Both the position numbers and the translations under genes were made by a program. Below are positions 8,733 through 17,236 of a stretch of DNA of 63,826 nucleotides, in pieces. The notes beneath the pieces are model-generated. The model was not told the origin of the DNA, made no database searches, and saw only the letters and a program-made list of their open reading frames with translations. Position 1 is the stretch's first letter, and every line of letters starts with the position of its first letter. The DNA comes from Clostridia bacterium. GTDB taxonomy: Bacteria > Bacillota > Clostridia > UMGS1810. The stretch covers positions 1 to 63,826 of the forward strand of contig JAFUPN010000018.1 of the NCBI GenBank assembly GCA_017481205.1. The letters are read 5' to 3'.

Positions 8733-10108
8733 TTATAAACAAGCTTGACAATGTAGAAATTAATCTCGATAACGGACATAAATACGCTCTCCGTGACATA
8801 GCTTGCGGTGAGAATATTATCAAATACGGCTCTGCCATAGGTCATGCTACATCTGATATCAGGCAAGGCGAACACGTACATACCCATAATGTAAAAACAA
8901 ACCTCAGCGGCAATCTTGAATATACTTATAACTACAAGGACTACGGAGTAAAAGCCGTACCCACTGACAGAACCTTTATGGGCTATGTCCGCCGAAATGG
9001 CGATGTGGGTATACGCAATGAAATATGGATAATCAATACTGTCGGCTGTGTAAACAAGGTTGCCCAGAGACTTTCTGAAAAGACGGGTGCAAGATATTTT
9101 CCCCATCCCTTCGGCTGCTCTCAGCTTGGCGATGACCAGACCGTGACCCAGCTTATTCTTAAGGGTATGGTTAACCACCCTAATGCGGCAGGCGTGCTGG
9201 TGCTTGGTCTCGGCTGTGAAAACAATAATATTGAAGTTTTTAAAAAGGTTCTCGGAGAATTCGACGAAAATAGGGTAAAATTCCTCAATTGTCAGGATTT
9301 TGAGGACGAGCTCGAAGAGGGACTCAGACTCATAGCTGAGCTTAAGGAATATGCAGACACATTCAAGCACGAGCCAGTCAGCATATCCAGGCTGCGTATC
9401 GGCTTAAAGTGCGGTGGCAGTGATGGCTACAGCGGTATCAGTGCCAATCCTCTTGTGGGAAGTCTTTCCGACAGGATTATATCCCACGGCGGCAGCTGTG
9501 TACTTACCGAGGTGCCGGAGATGTTCGGCGCAGAGCATCTGCTTATGGAACGCTGTGAGAGCAGGGAGGTTTTTGACAAGACAGTTGCTCTTATCAACAA
9601 TTTCAAGGATTATTATACAAGACACAACCAGGTGATATATGAAAACCCCTCTCCAGGAAACAAAGCCGGAGGCATCACCACCCTTGAGGAAAAATCCCTT
9701 GGCTGCGTACAGAAGGGTGGTCTCAGCAAGGTTGTAGATGTGCTGGACTATGGCGATATTCTGACCAAAAACGGACTTTCTCTGCTGAACGGTCCGGGAA
9801 ATGATATTGTTGCAGTGACAAATCTTATGGCGGCAGGAGTCCATATGATACTCTTTACCACCGGCAGAGGCACTCCCGTAGGCAGTGCGGTACCTACGGT
9901 TAAGGTATCTACCAACAGAGCTTTGGCTGAGAAAAAGAAAAACTGGATAGACTTCGACGCATCCCCCGTGCTTGGCGAAAAAACCATGGACGAGCTTACA
10001 GATAGCTTCCTTGATTATGTAATCGAGGTCGCTTCCGGTAGAGAGACCTGCAACGAAATCAGCGACTACAGAGAAATTTCTATCTTTAAAGATGGAGTTA
10101 CCCTGTAG
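8729..10108 (+). CDS. uxaA: Altronate dehydratase
   Basis: 459 residues. Dehydrates D-altronate to 2-keto-3-deoxygluconate, an iron-dependent lyase of the UxaA/galactarate dehydratase family. Residues 1-90 form the SAF domain (HKYALRDIACGENIIKYG and QGEHVHTHNV), and the rest is the large catalytic domain, with GYVRRNGDVGIRNEIWI, GLKCGGSDGYSGISANP and CSQLGDDQ visible. The start overlaps uxaB by four bases (ATGA), implying translational coupling. The reaction product feeds KDG kinase and KDPG aldolase, neither of which is in this window. Confidence 0.94.
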   Translation: MIINKLDNVEINLDNGHKYALRDIACGENIIKYGSAIGHATSDIRQGEHVHTHNVKTNLSGNLEYTYNYKDYGVKAVPTDRTFMGYVRRNGDVGIRNEIWIINTVGCVNKVAQRLSEKTGARYFPHPFGCSQLGDDQTVTQLILKGMVNHPNAAGVLVLGLGCENNNIEVFKKVLGEFDENRVKFLNCQDFEDELEEGLRLIAELKEYADTFKHEPVSISRLRIGLKCGGSDGYSGISANPLVGSLSDRIISHGGSCVLTEVPEMFGAEHLLMERCESREVFDKTVALINNFKDYYTRHNQVIYENPSPGNKAGGITTLEEKSLGCVQKGGLSKVVDVLDYGDILTKNGLSLLNGPGNDIVAVTNLMAAGVHMILFTTGRGTPVGSAVPTVKVSTNRALAEKKKNWIDFDASPVLGEKTMDELTDSFLDYVIEVASGRETCNEISDYREISIFKDGVTL

Positions 10109-10174
10109 ACAAAACCGGATTTGTGTGATATAATGATTTTATCGAAGATGAAATCGTCGATATGAATTCATATC
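10106..10174 (+). promoter_or_regulatory. Promoter and palindrome before uxaC
   Basis: TAGACA at 10106-10111 and TATAAT at 10129-10134 are separated by 17 bases, giving uxaC its own promoter at the end of uxaA. Downstream, at 10159-10174, is the perfect 16-bp palindrome GATATGAATTCATATC, embedded in further inverted ATCGA/TCGAT sequences. It lies within the predicted 5' untranslated region, where it could be an operator or an RNA hairpin. Confidence 0.55.
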
Positions 10175-10252
10175 ATATCGATAAATCAAACGGAATCTAA
10201 ACAATCAACTAATTATATAATTTAGACAACTATATTGAAAGGATTGTATAAA

Positions 10253-11620
10253 ATGGGAATTATAAACGAAAATTTTATGCTGAAAAATAAAACTGCAAAG
10301 CAGCTTTATTATGACTATGCGGAAAATCTTCCTATCATAGACTACCACTGCCATCTGGTGCCTGAGATGATTGCCAATGACCATAAGTTCAAGGATACAT
10401 ATGAGCTTTTCCTTGGCGGAGACCATTATAAATGGCGTCAGATGCGCTCAAACGGCATCCCCGAGGAGCTTATCACGGGAAATGGTGATGAATTTGAAAA
10501 GTGGACCTGCTTTGCAAGGACCATGCCTCTTCTTATCGGCAATCCTCTTTATCACTGGACTGCACTTGAGCTCAAGAGATATTTTGATATCGACGAGCCC
10601 CTTACCGAGAAGAGTGCAAAGACTATCTGGGACAAATGTAACGAGCTTCTTAAGAGAGACGATTTTTCCGGAAAAAGCCTTATTTCAAAATCAAATGTAG
10701 AGATTATCTGTACTACAGATGACCCTGCAGACAGCCTTGAGCATCATATCAGACTTAAGAATGACGGATTTTCAACTAAGGTTCTGCCTACCTTCCGCCC
10801 CGATAAGGCAGTAGAAATCAATAAGCCCACTTTTATGCCCTATATTGAGCAGATTGGTGTTAAGACATATGCAGAGTTTATTAAGTGGCTCAGCGAAAAA
10901 ATTGCCTTCTTCCATGCAAACGGCTGCAGACTCTCTGACCATGCATTGGAATATGTGCCCTTTGCAGCAGGCGACGCATCCGCTGTGTTTGAAAAGAAGA
11001 TAAACGGCGGAGAGCTTACCGGAGAGGAGATAAATGTATTCAAGACAGCAGTTCTCAAGCACTGTGCTACAGAATACACACGCCTTGGCTGGACAATGCA
11101 GCTACACATCGGTGCTCTGAGAAACAACAATACAAATATGTTCAACAAGCTTGGACCCGATACAGGCTTTGACTCAATCAACGACCTTTGCATTGCCGAA
11201 AAGCTTGCGGAATTTATGAACTATCTTGAGCTTGACGATGTGCTCCCCAAGACAATTCTGTACACCCTCAATCCCAAGGACAACTATGTTCTCGGTACAA
11301 TGCTGGGCAACTTCCAGAAGGCTCCTACAGCAGGTAAAATTCAGTTCGGCTCCGGCTGGTGGTTCAACGACAACCGCGACGGCATGGTAGCTCAGATGAC
11401 AGCTCTTGCAAATCTCGGTATTCTTGGCAGATTTGTCGGTATGCTTACCGACTCCAGAAGCTTTGTATCATATCCCCGCCACGAGTATTTCAGAAGAATT
11501 CTCTGTAATCTCCTTGGCGAGTGGGTAGAAGCAGGGGAGTATCCCGATGATAGGGAATCCCTTAAAAAGATTGTTGAAGGCATCTGCTACAATAATGCAA
11601 AAGAATATTTCAATTTCTGA
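10253..11620 (+). CDS. uxaC: Glucuronate/galacturonate isomerase
   Basis: 455 residues from the ATG at 10253, chosen because GAAAGGA lies about 9 bases before it; the upstream TTG at 10235 has no ribosome site. Uronate isomerase of the amidohydrolase-like superfamily, interconverting D-glucuronate with D-fructuronate and D-galacturonate with D-tagaturonate in the cytoplasm. The metal-site motif IDYHCHL is near residue 30, followed by family blocks GDHYKWR, CTTDDP, GWTMQLHIGALRNNN and GSGWWFNDN. It completes the route from galacturonate to KDG with uxaB and uxaA just upstream, and ends at a strong terminator at 11631-11660. Confidence 0.95.
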   Translation: MGIINENFMLKNKTAKQLYYDYAENLPIIDYHCHLVPEMIANDHKFKDTYELFLGGDHYKWRQMRSNGIPEELITGNGDEFEKWTCFARTMPLLIGNPLYHWTALELKRYFDIDEPLTEKSAKTIWDKCNELLKRDDFSGKSLISKSNVEIICTTDDPADSLEHHIRLKNDGFSTKVLPTFRPDKAVEINKPTFMPYIEQIGVKTYAEFIKWLSEKIAFFHANGCRLSDHALEYVPFAAGDASAVFEKKINGGELTGEEINVFKTAVLKHCATEYTRLGWTMQLHIGALRNNNTNMFNKLGPDTGFDSINDLCIAEKLAEFMNYLELDDVLPKTILYTLNPKDNYVLGTMLGNFQKAPTAGKIQFGSGWWFNDNRDGMVAQMTALANLGILGRFVGMLTDSRSFVSYPRHEYFRRILCNLLGEWVEAGEYPDDRESLKKIVEGICYNNAKEYFNF

Positions 11621-11630
11621 TTTTTTCTGT

Positions 11631-11660
11631 AAAAAGGGTGACCGGACTGTCACCCTTTTT
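11631..11660. terminator. Bidirectional intrinsic terminator
   Basis: AAAAAGGGTGAC and GTCACCCTTTTT form a 12-bp stem with a 6-base loop. It ends uxaC on the plus strand and the disrupted AraC gene on the minus strand. Confidence 0.9.
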
Positions 11661-12456
11661 ACATATTCTGCCGGAATTTAAGCGGTGTTATACCGTTTAA
11701 TTCCGAAAAAACCTTTATAAAATATCCACTGTTTGAAAATCCGCTGAGCTCTGCGGTTTTTGTAACCGAATAACCCTTTTTTAAATATTCCTTTGCGTGC
11801 TTTATCCTTGTTACGGTGATAAACTGAGATATTGTCATGCCTGTTCTCATAGAAAAATCGTTAATCAGCTTGGTTCTGCTGACAAAAAAATGCGAGGCAA
11901 TATTCTCAATTATCAGCTTATTTCGATGATTTTTTTCTATATATTACATTACGTTATTTATATATGATTTTGTGATTTTCCCCGGGGTATGCTCAGCGCT
12001 GAGATATATGCTCATGATTTTTGCATACAGGGCATTAAGCAGAAATTTTTGCTTTACACTAGTCAATTCGTCTGTGCCTATGCCTGAGTGATCATTGTTT
12101 ATTGCTTTCATATATCCCAGCAGCTCTTCAAAATCCTTGTCTTTTAGCGGCAATATAAATGAATCGGCGTCGGCGTGAGTAATAATTTCTTCGCTGAGTG
12201 AGCTGTGCATAAAGGATATCTGATATCTCTCGTAGGGCTTGTTTTGTGCCACATAGGGGTTGTGCAGCTGATATGCCCTTGAAAAAATAATGCTTCTGCC
12301 CTCAATCCTGTCAATTATATTATCCGAAATATATCTTATATCGCCGCGGATAACAAGGGATATTTCGTCAAAGGGATGGGAATGGAGGCATTTGTAATCC
12401 AGCGGAAAGCCTGTTGAGTTATAATATCCGCTGCCAAGTACTATATTTTTACTCAT
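11659..12456 (-). pseudogene. AraC family regulator interrupted by one in-frame stop
   Basis: The minus strand encodes a complete AraC-type protein of about 265 residues in a single reading frame, broken only by TAA at 11944-11946. The upstream part (11944-12456, 170 residues) is the cupin-like sensor with CLHSHPFDEISLVIRGDIRY. Right after the stop the same frame continues YIEKNHRNKLIIENIASHFF, then the two helix-turn-helix segments ending GFSNSGYFIKVFSELNGITP. The stop replaces a residue in the helix that normally reads V-M-x-Y-I-E, and a CAA-to-TAA change would explain it. The sensor part alone lacks DNA binding, so the gene is probably inactive unless the stop is read through or is a sequencing error. 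It is divergent from the beta-glucuronidase gene. Confidence 0.85.
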
Positions 12457-12574
12457 ATGTTTACCTCAAATGTGTACGATTTTATAATTTTTATTCTTTT
12501 TAATATATAAATCTCTATAAAATTATTATATAATATCATCAACAGATAGTCAATATATGAATGGAGTGAATTGT

Positions 12575-14332
12575 ATGAACCGTTTGTTTAAACGAAGTAA
12601 TTATGCAAAATATTTTTTGCTTGATAAAATGTGGGATTTTGTCCTTGACCCGGACAAAAAGGGCATTGATGAAAAATGGTATGAGAGCTTCCCGGAAAAA
12701 TCCGAAAGAATCCCCGTGCCTTCCTGCTGGAATATGGATCTGGGCAAATTCGGCTATGAAGGCACTGCATGGTACAGAACGGATTTTGTGACAGAGGAAG
12801 CGAGTATTTATATCAAATTTGAGGCTGTTGCCAATGAATGTGATGTATATATAGACGGCAGGCACATCGGTTATCATTATGGTGCTTTTGTAGAATTCGG
12901 CTTTTTGGCAGAGAATATCGGCGCCGGCTCTCATGAGCTTGTTGTAAGGGTAAATAATGATATAAACAATATAGACACAACTCCCCATCCAAATACCGAC
13001 TGGTACAACTACGGCGGTATAAACAGAAGTGTTGAGATAAGAGAAATAGGGGATATATGGATAAGCGACTATCGCATAGACTATAAGCTCGATTTGGAGG
13101 CAAAAAAGGCAGTGCTGGATATTACAGCAGAGCTTAAAACCAAAAATCATTTATGCGAGACTTTTGAAATATATGTAAATGATAAATGTGTGTATTCAAA
13201 GAATGAAGATACAGACGGCTGCAAAAAGCTTTATGCAAAGGGTATTGCTCTAGAAAGCATCTACCTGTGGGATATATATGAGCCCAATCTCTATTATATA
13301 CGCATAAAATACGGCAATGAGGATATCATTGACCGCATAGGCTTCCGTGAAATAAAAACTCATGGTAAGGATATACTTCTTAATGGCAAAAAAATTCTGT
13401 TAACCGGAGTATGCCGTCACGAAGAGCACGCAGACTGGGGCTTTTCCATGCCCTTTACCCTTATCAAGCGTGATATAGATATTATCAGGGATATGAACTG
13501 CAATTCTATCCGCGGCTCACACTATCCCAATTCCAAGATGACTCTTGATTATCTTGATGAGATTGGTATGGTATTCTGGGAAGAAGTGCCCTGCTGGGGT
13601 TACCGCAAGATGGCTATGCCCGATCATAATGCTGCTCTTAATAATGAGAAATTTGTAAACAGACTCCTCTCTATGCATCATGAGATGGTAAAAAGAGATA
13701 TAAACCATCCTTGCGTTATCCTTTGGGGACTTTACAACGAGATTGCCACAGATCAGCAAAATGTGTACGATATGTCAGTTAAGATGATAAAAGTAATCAA
13801 AGCTCTGGATACCACCAGGCTTATAACCTATGCCTGTAATCAGAATATACCAGCACAGCCCGGTGATATCTGTCTTGGACTTGTGGATGTTATATCACAC
13901 AACTATTATACCGGTTGGTATTCAAGTAGCGAAAATGAGGATTTTGCAGCATTCATCGGACGTATGCGTGAATATGCAGACTCTGTAGGCTGTGGTGACA
14001 AACCCATTATCATGTCTGAATTTGGTGCTGGCGCGGTCAAGGGCGCGACTTCCTTTGAAGCTCTGCGCTGGACAGAAAACTACCAGGCGGCGCTTATTGA
14101 GGATGCCATAGAGCAGTACTATGGCACAGGTGAAGTATCCGGTACATTTATATGGCAGTTCTGCGATGTGCGAACCGGCAAAAACTGCCAGCTGTCCCGC
14201 CCACGTTCCTTTAACAACAAGGGAGTTGTAGACGAATACAGAAGACCTAAATTTGCTTATGAAACAGTAAAAGGGCTGTACAGAAAATATAATTCCAAGA
14301 GCGATAATAAGACGAAAATTCGATTGTTCTGA
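12575..14332 (+). CDS. uidA: Beta-glucuronidase, glycoside hydrolase family 2
   Basis: 585 residues from the ATG at 12575 (GGAG about 10 bases upstream; an in-frame ATG at 12557 has no site). Cleaves beta-D-glucuronides, releasing glucuronate. Domain order is GH2 sugar-binding (PVPSCWNMDLGKFGYEGTAW), immunoglobulin-like, and TIM barrel. The acid/base is about Glu389 in WGLYNEIA and the nucleophile about Glu482 in IIMSEFGAGA. The uronate-recognition N-x-K motif appears as NNKGVVDEYRRPK near the C-terminus, aligning with NKKG of E. coli GUS, which supports uronidase activity. There is no signal peptide, so it acts on imported glucuronides. It would be a no-Loop-1 or mini-loop type gut GUS, judging from its compact length. 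Confidence 0.9.
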   Translation: MNRLFKRSNYAKYFLLDKMWDFVLDPDKKGIDEKWYESFPEKSERIPVPSCWNMDLGKFGYEGTAWYRTDFVTEEASIYIKFEAVANECDVYIDGRHIGYHYGAFVEFGFLAENIGAGSHELVVRVNNDINNIDTTPHPNTDWYNYGGINRSVEIREIGDIWISDYRIDYKLDLEAKKAVLDITAELKTKNHLCETFEIYVNDKCVYSKNEDTDGCKKLYAKGIALESIYLWDIYEPNLYYIRIKYGNEDIIDRIGFREIKTHGKDILLNGKKILLTGVCRHEEHADWGFSMPFTLIKRDIDIIRDMNCNSIRGSHYPNSKMTLDYLDEIGMVFWEEVPCWGYRKMAMPDHNAALNNEKFVNRLLSMHHEMVKRDINHPCVILWGLYNEIATDQQNVYDMSVKMIKVIKALDTTRLITYACNQNIPAQPGDICLGLVDVISHNYYTGWYSSSENEDFAAFIGRMREYADSVGCGDKPIIMSEFGAGAVKGATSFEALRWTENYQAALIEDAIEQYYGTGEVSGTFIWQFCDVRTGKNCQLSRPRSFNNKGVVDEYRRPKFAYETVKGLYRKYNSKSDNKTKIRLF

Positions 14333-14350
14333 CAATATGGAAAAAAACTC

Positions 14351-14419
14351 TTGATTTTTTTTATGATATAATGTATAATCTTCTATGTACATGCGCCCTC
14401 TGTCCTAAGGGACAGAGGG
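14351..14419 (+). promoter_or_regulatory. tyrS promoter and leader hairpin
   Basis: TTGATT at 14351-14356 and TATAAT at 14374-14379 are spaced by 17 bases. The leader then forms a perfect 10-bp stem (CCCTCTGTCC 14396-14405, GGACAGAGGG 14410-14419, loop TAAG) followed by a U-rich stretch. It may be a weak attenuator or may end an upstream transcript. There is no T-box sequence, which is notable for a clostridial tyrS. Confidence 0.65.
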
Positions 14420-14473
14420 TTTTGATTTAGTGACTTTTATTTACGTTTGACACATAGAAAGGTTGGTTGTAAG

Positions 14474-15694
14474 ATGAAAATTTATGACGAATTGGTTGCC
14501 AGAGGGCTTATAGCTCAGGTTACCGATGAAAGCGAAATCAAAGAGCTGGTAAACAACGGCAAGGCTGTTTTTTATATCGGCTTTGACCCCACTGCAGATT
14601 CTCTGCATGTAGGTCACTTTATGGCTCTTTGCCTTATGAAAAGACTTCAGATGGCAGGCAACAAGCCTGTTGTGCTTATCGGCGGCGGCACTGGATATAT
14701 CGGCGACCCCTCCGGCAGAAGCGATATGCGCTCAATGATGACTCCCGAGACTATCCAGCACAACTGCGACTGCTTCAGAAAGCAGATGGAAAAGTTTATT
14801 GAATTCGGCGAGGACAAGGCTGTTATGGTAAATAATGCCGACTGGCTCCTTAAGCTCAATTATATTGACCTTCTCCGCGAGGTCGGAGCTTGCTTCTCTG
14901 TAAACAATATGCTCAGAGCAGAGTGCTATAAGCAGAGAATGGAAAAGGGTCTTTCCTTCCTTGAATTTAACTATATGATTATGCAGTCCTACGATTTTTA
15001 TCATCTGTTTAAGGAATACGGCTGTAATATGCAGTTCGGCGGTGACGACCAGTGGTCAAATATGCTTGGAGGTACAGAGCTTATCAGACGTAAGCTTGGC
15101 AAGGACGCTTATGCAATGACAATCACTCTCCTTATGAACTCCGAGGGCAAAAAGATGGGCAAGACTGCCAACGGTGCAGTATGGCTCGACCCCAATAAAA
15201 CCTCCCCCTTTGAGTTCTTCCAGTACTGGAGAAATGTTGGCGACCAGGATGTACTCAAGTGTATCCGTATGCTTACCTTCCTTCCTCTTGAAGAGATTGA
15301 CAAGATGGATTCCTGGGAGGGCAGCCAGCTCAATGAAGCTAAGGAAATCCTTGCATACGAGCTCACAGCTCTTGTTCACGGCAAGGAGGAGGCTGACAAG
15401 GCGAAAGAAGCTTCTCACGCACTTTTTGCAGGAGGCGGTGACGACTCCAATATGCCTACAACCACAATAACTCCCGACCAGCTTACCGATGGCGGAATCG
15501 CTATTCTTGACCTTATGGCTGCCTGCGGTCTTATTGAAAGCAAATCCGAGGGCAGACGTCTTGTAACACAGGGCGGTGTATCCGTTGACGATGCAAAGGT
15601 TGGCGGAATTGATTTTGTAATCACCGAGGAAATGCTCAAAAATGGTGTTAAAATCAGAAAGGGCAAGAAGGTATATCACAAGGCTGTGATGTAA
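14474..15694 (+). CDS. tyrS: Tyrosyl-tRNA synthetase
   Basis: 406 residues from the ATG at 14474 (GAAAGG upstream). A class I aminoacyl-tRNA synthetase charging tRNA-Tyr. The HIGH motif is HVGH in DSLHVGHFMAL, the KMSKS loop is KMGKTANGAVWL, and the tyrosine-binding region is seen in QSYDFYHL with DDQWSNM. The C-terminal S4 RNA-binding domain occupies roughly residues 335-400 (ESKSEGRRLVTQGGVSVD). The protein length is normal. The gene is monocistronic, with its own promoter and a terminator at 15711-15753. Confidence 0.97.
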   Translation: MKIYDELVARGLIAQVTDESEIKELVNNGKAVFYIGFDPTADSLHVGHFMALCLMKRLQMAGNKPVVLIGGGTGYIGDPSGRSDMRSMMTPETIQHNCDCFRKQMEKFIEFGEDKAVMVNNADWLLKLNYIDLLREVGACFSVNNMLRAECYKQRMEKGLSFLEFNYMIMQSYDFYHLFKEYGCNMQFGGDDQWSNMLGGTELIRRKLGKDAYAMTITLLMNSEGKKMGKTANGAVWLDPNKTSPFEFFQYWRNVGDQDVLKCIRMLTFLPLEEIDKMDSWEGSQLNEAKEILAYELTALVHGKEEADKAKEASHALFAGGGDDSNMPTTTITPDQLTDGGIAILDLMAACGLIESKSEGRRLVTQGGVSVDDAKVGGIDFVITEEMLKNGVKIRKGKKVYHKAVM

Positions 15695-15710
15695 TTAAAA
15701 TATAAAAACG

Positions 15711-15753
15711 GGCACTTGCTCCATATATCTACGTATGGGGACAGTGCCTTTTT
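15711..15753 (+). terminator. tyrS terminator
   Basis: GGCACT (15711-15716) pairs with AGTGCC (15743-15748) and CCATA with TATGG inside, followed by five T. Confidence 0.8.
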
Positions 15754-15778
15754 GTCTATATTGAAAGGATGATTTATT

Positions 15779-16525
15779 ATGAATTTAACTTTTTTGGGAA
15801 CAAGCCACGGAGTGCCTCAGGCAGATAGATATTGCACAAGCTATCTTCTGGAGGTTGAGGACAATCTGTATATTATAGATACAGGCGCACCTGTTGCAGA
15901 TTTGCTCATTCGCAAGGGCAAGGATTTAAACAATGTTAAGGCGATTTTCAATACACATTTTCACCATGACCATGCGGCAGGCGCACTGCATTTTATTGAC
16001 CTTTGCAGCTGGTATTTCAAGGATACAGCTTTTACTTACTTCACACCCGAGGAGGGAGCAATCAACGCTCTACGCGGGGTTATAGAGGCTTCCACCACAA
16101 AGCTTGATGATGAAAGAATAAAAATGACTGCATATTCAGCAGGTGTTATTTATGATGACGGAATAATCAGGGTTGAGGCAATTCCCACCAAGCATACATC
16201 ATATAATCCCATTATCAGTTCATATGCTTTTTATATAGAAGCTGAGGATAAAAAGCTTTTGTTTACCGGCGACCTGTCCATGAGGCTTGAGGGAGACGAT
16301 TTCCCAGCAGTTGCTTTTGACAGACATATGGATGTTATTGTAACAGAATGTGCTCATTTTGAGCCTGCTGCTCTTGAAGCATATATGCCTCGTCTGGATA
16401 CAGACATACTTGCAGTGTGTCATATAAATGATATTGAAAGAAAAATCCCCGAGCTTGAAAGGCTAAACGGTAAATACGACTTTGAGCTTCTCATTGCCGA
16501 GGATGATGATGAGATAGAGTTTTAA
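15779..16525 (+). CDS. Metallo-beta-lactamase-fold hydrolase
   Basis: 248 residues, cytoplasmic. The metal-binding signature THFHHDHAAG is near residue 62; LFTGDLS supplies the later metal aspartate and CHIND a possible final histidine. The N-terminal MNLTFLGTSHGVPQADRYCTSYL resembles the RNase Z/phosphodiesterase branch, whose members hydrolyse phosphodiester bonds, but the protein is shorter than true tRNase Z and lacks a clear exosite. GAAAGGATG precedes the start. Substrate is unknown; the gene stands alone between two terminators. Confidence 0.8.
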   Translation: MNLTFLGTSHGVPQADRYCTSYLLEVEDNLYIIDTGAPVADLLIRKGKDLNNVKAIFNTHFHHDHAAGALHFIDLCSWYFKDTAFTYFTPEEGAINALRGVIEASTTKLDDERIKMTAYSAGVIYDDGIIRVEAIPTKHTSYNPIISSYAFYIEAEDKKLLFTGDLSMRLEGDDFPAVAFDRHMDVIVTECAHFEPAALEAYMPRLDTDILAVCHINDIERKIPELERLNGKYDFELLIAEDDDEIEF

Positions 16526-16606
16526 ACAATCAGGATAAGCCTCAGCCCGGCGAAGTGCCGCCTCTGACAAATTGTGCTTATTGGTTGCTTCGGCTAATAT
16601 AGACAA

Positions 16607-16653
16607 AGCCATGGCAAACAACGCTTCGTCGTTGATTGCCATGGCTCTTTTTT
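16607..16653. terminator. Intrinsic terminator
   Basis: AGCCATGGCAA pairs with TTGCCATGGCT, with an inner AACG/CGTT helix, followed by six T at 16648-16653. It ends the hydrolase transcript and probably serves the convergent YgjV-like gene as well. Confidence 0.85.
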
Positions 16654-16684
16654 ACAATCTTTTATCAGAATTGTAAGGCAATAA

Positions 16685-17236
16685 TCAGCCGGCTTTATTT
16701 CTGATAAGCCTTAATTCTGCCGTAAGGATTGATACAAACGACATAATGTTACATATTATGGTAGATATTGAGCCGGTTAGCAGACCGTATATCAGCCAGA
16801 GAGATACGGCAGGCAGATTAAATTTTCTGATATGCCGTGGCTCATTGCACCAAAATCCCATAACCGCAAGGCATGACCCGATTAGCGGGAATATGCTTTT
16901 TAATCCGCTCCGGCTCAGCAAAGCTCCTACTGCTGTGATAATACAAAATACAACAGGTATAGCAATGCTTGATGCCCATTTTTTGTCCTTTTGGGCAAAA
17001 ATAATATTGCGTACAACATTTATACTGTTGATAACACAGCCCGAAAGCTCGCCAAGCAATAAAAAGTGCAGTGCCCACAGAAGGTCTGAGCTTGCCTTAA
17101 AGGCGATGACCTTGCGTCTGTCGTTAAACAGGAATACGAAGTATGCAAGAATCATCGGTATAAAGCCTATAATCTGAGCTGCGGCATTTACCGGGTCGGA
17201 AAATTCTGCCGCCAGCCATATCAATATGCTTTTCAT
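16685..17236 (-). CDS. YgjV-like inner membrane protein
   Basis: 183 residues with about six hydrophobic helices. The layout (AQIIGFIPMILAYFVF, then a short cytoplasmic loop FNDRRKVIAFKASSDLLWALHF, NSINVVRNIIF, GFWCNEPRHIRKF) matches the bacterial YgjV family of membrane proteins of unknown function. The start overlaps the stop of the upstream oxidoreductase by four bases (ATGA), so the two are co-translated. No function can be assigned; the pairing suggests a link to sugar or polyol metabolism. Confidence 0.75.
   Translation of the reverse strand: MKSILIWLAAEFSDPVNAAAQIIGFIPMILAYFVFLFNDRRKVIAFKASSDLLWALHFLLLGELSGCVINSINVVRNIIFAQKDKKWASSIAIPVVFCIITAVGALLSRSGLKSIFPLIGSCLAVMGFWCNEPRHIRKFNLPAVSLWLIYGLLTGSISTIICNIMSFVSILTAELRLIRNKAG

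Noticed and set aside
11944..11946. TAA in the AraC gene as programmed recoding or altered genetic code
   Set aside because: TAA ends many intact genes here, and no recoding signal such as a pseudoknot or selenocysteine element was seen. A plain nonsense mutation is simpler.
14396..14419. Hairpin before tyrS as a T-box antiterminator
   Set aside because: The leader is only about 90 bases and lacks the AAGGTGGCACCGC-type sequence or a stem I; a T-box is not supported.
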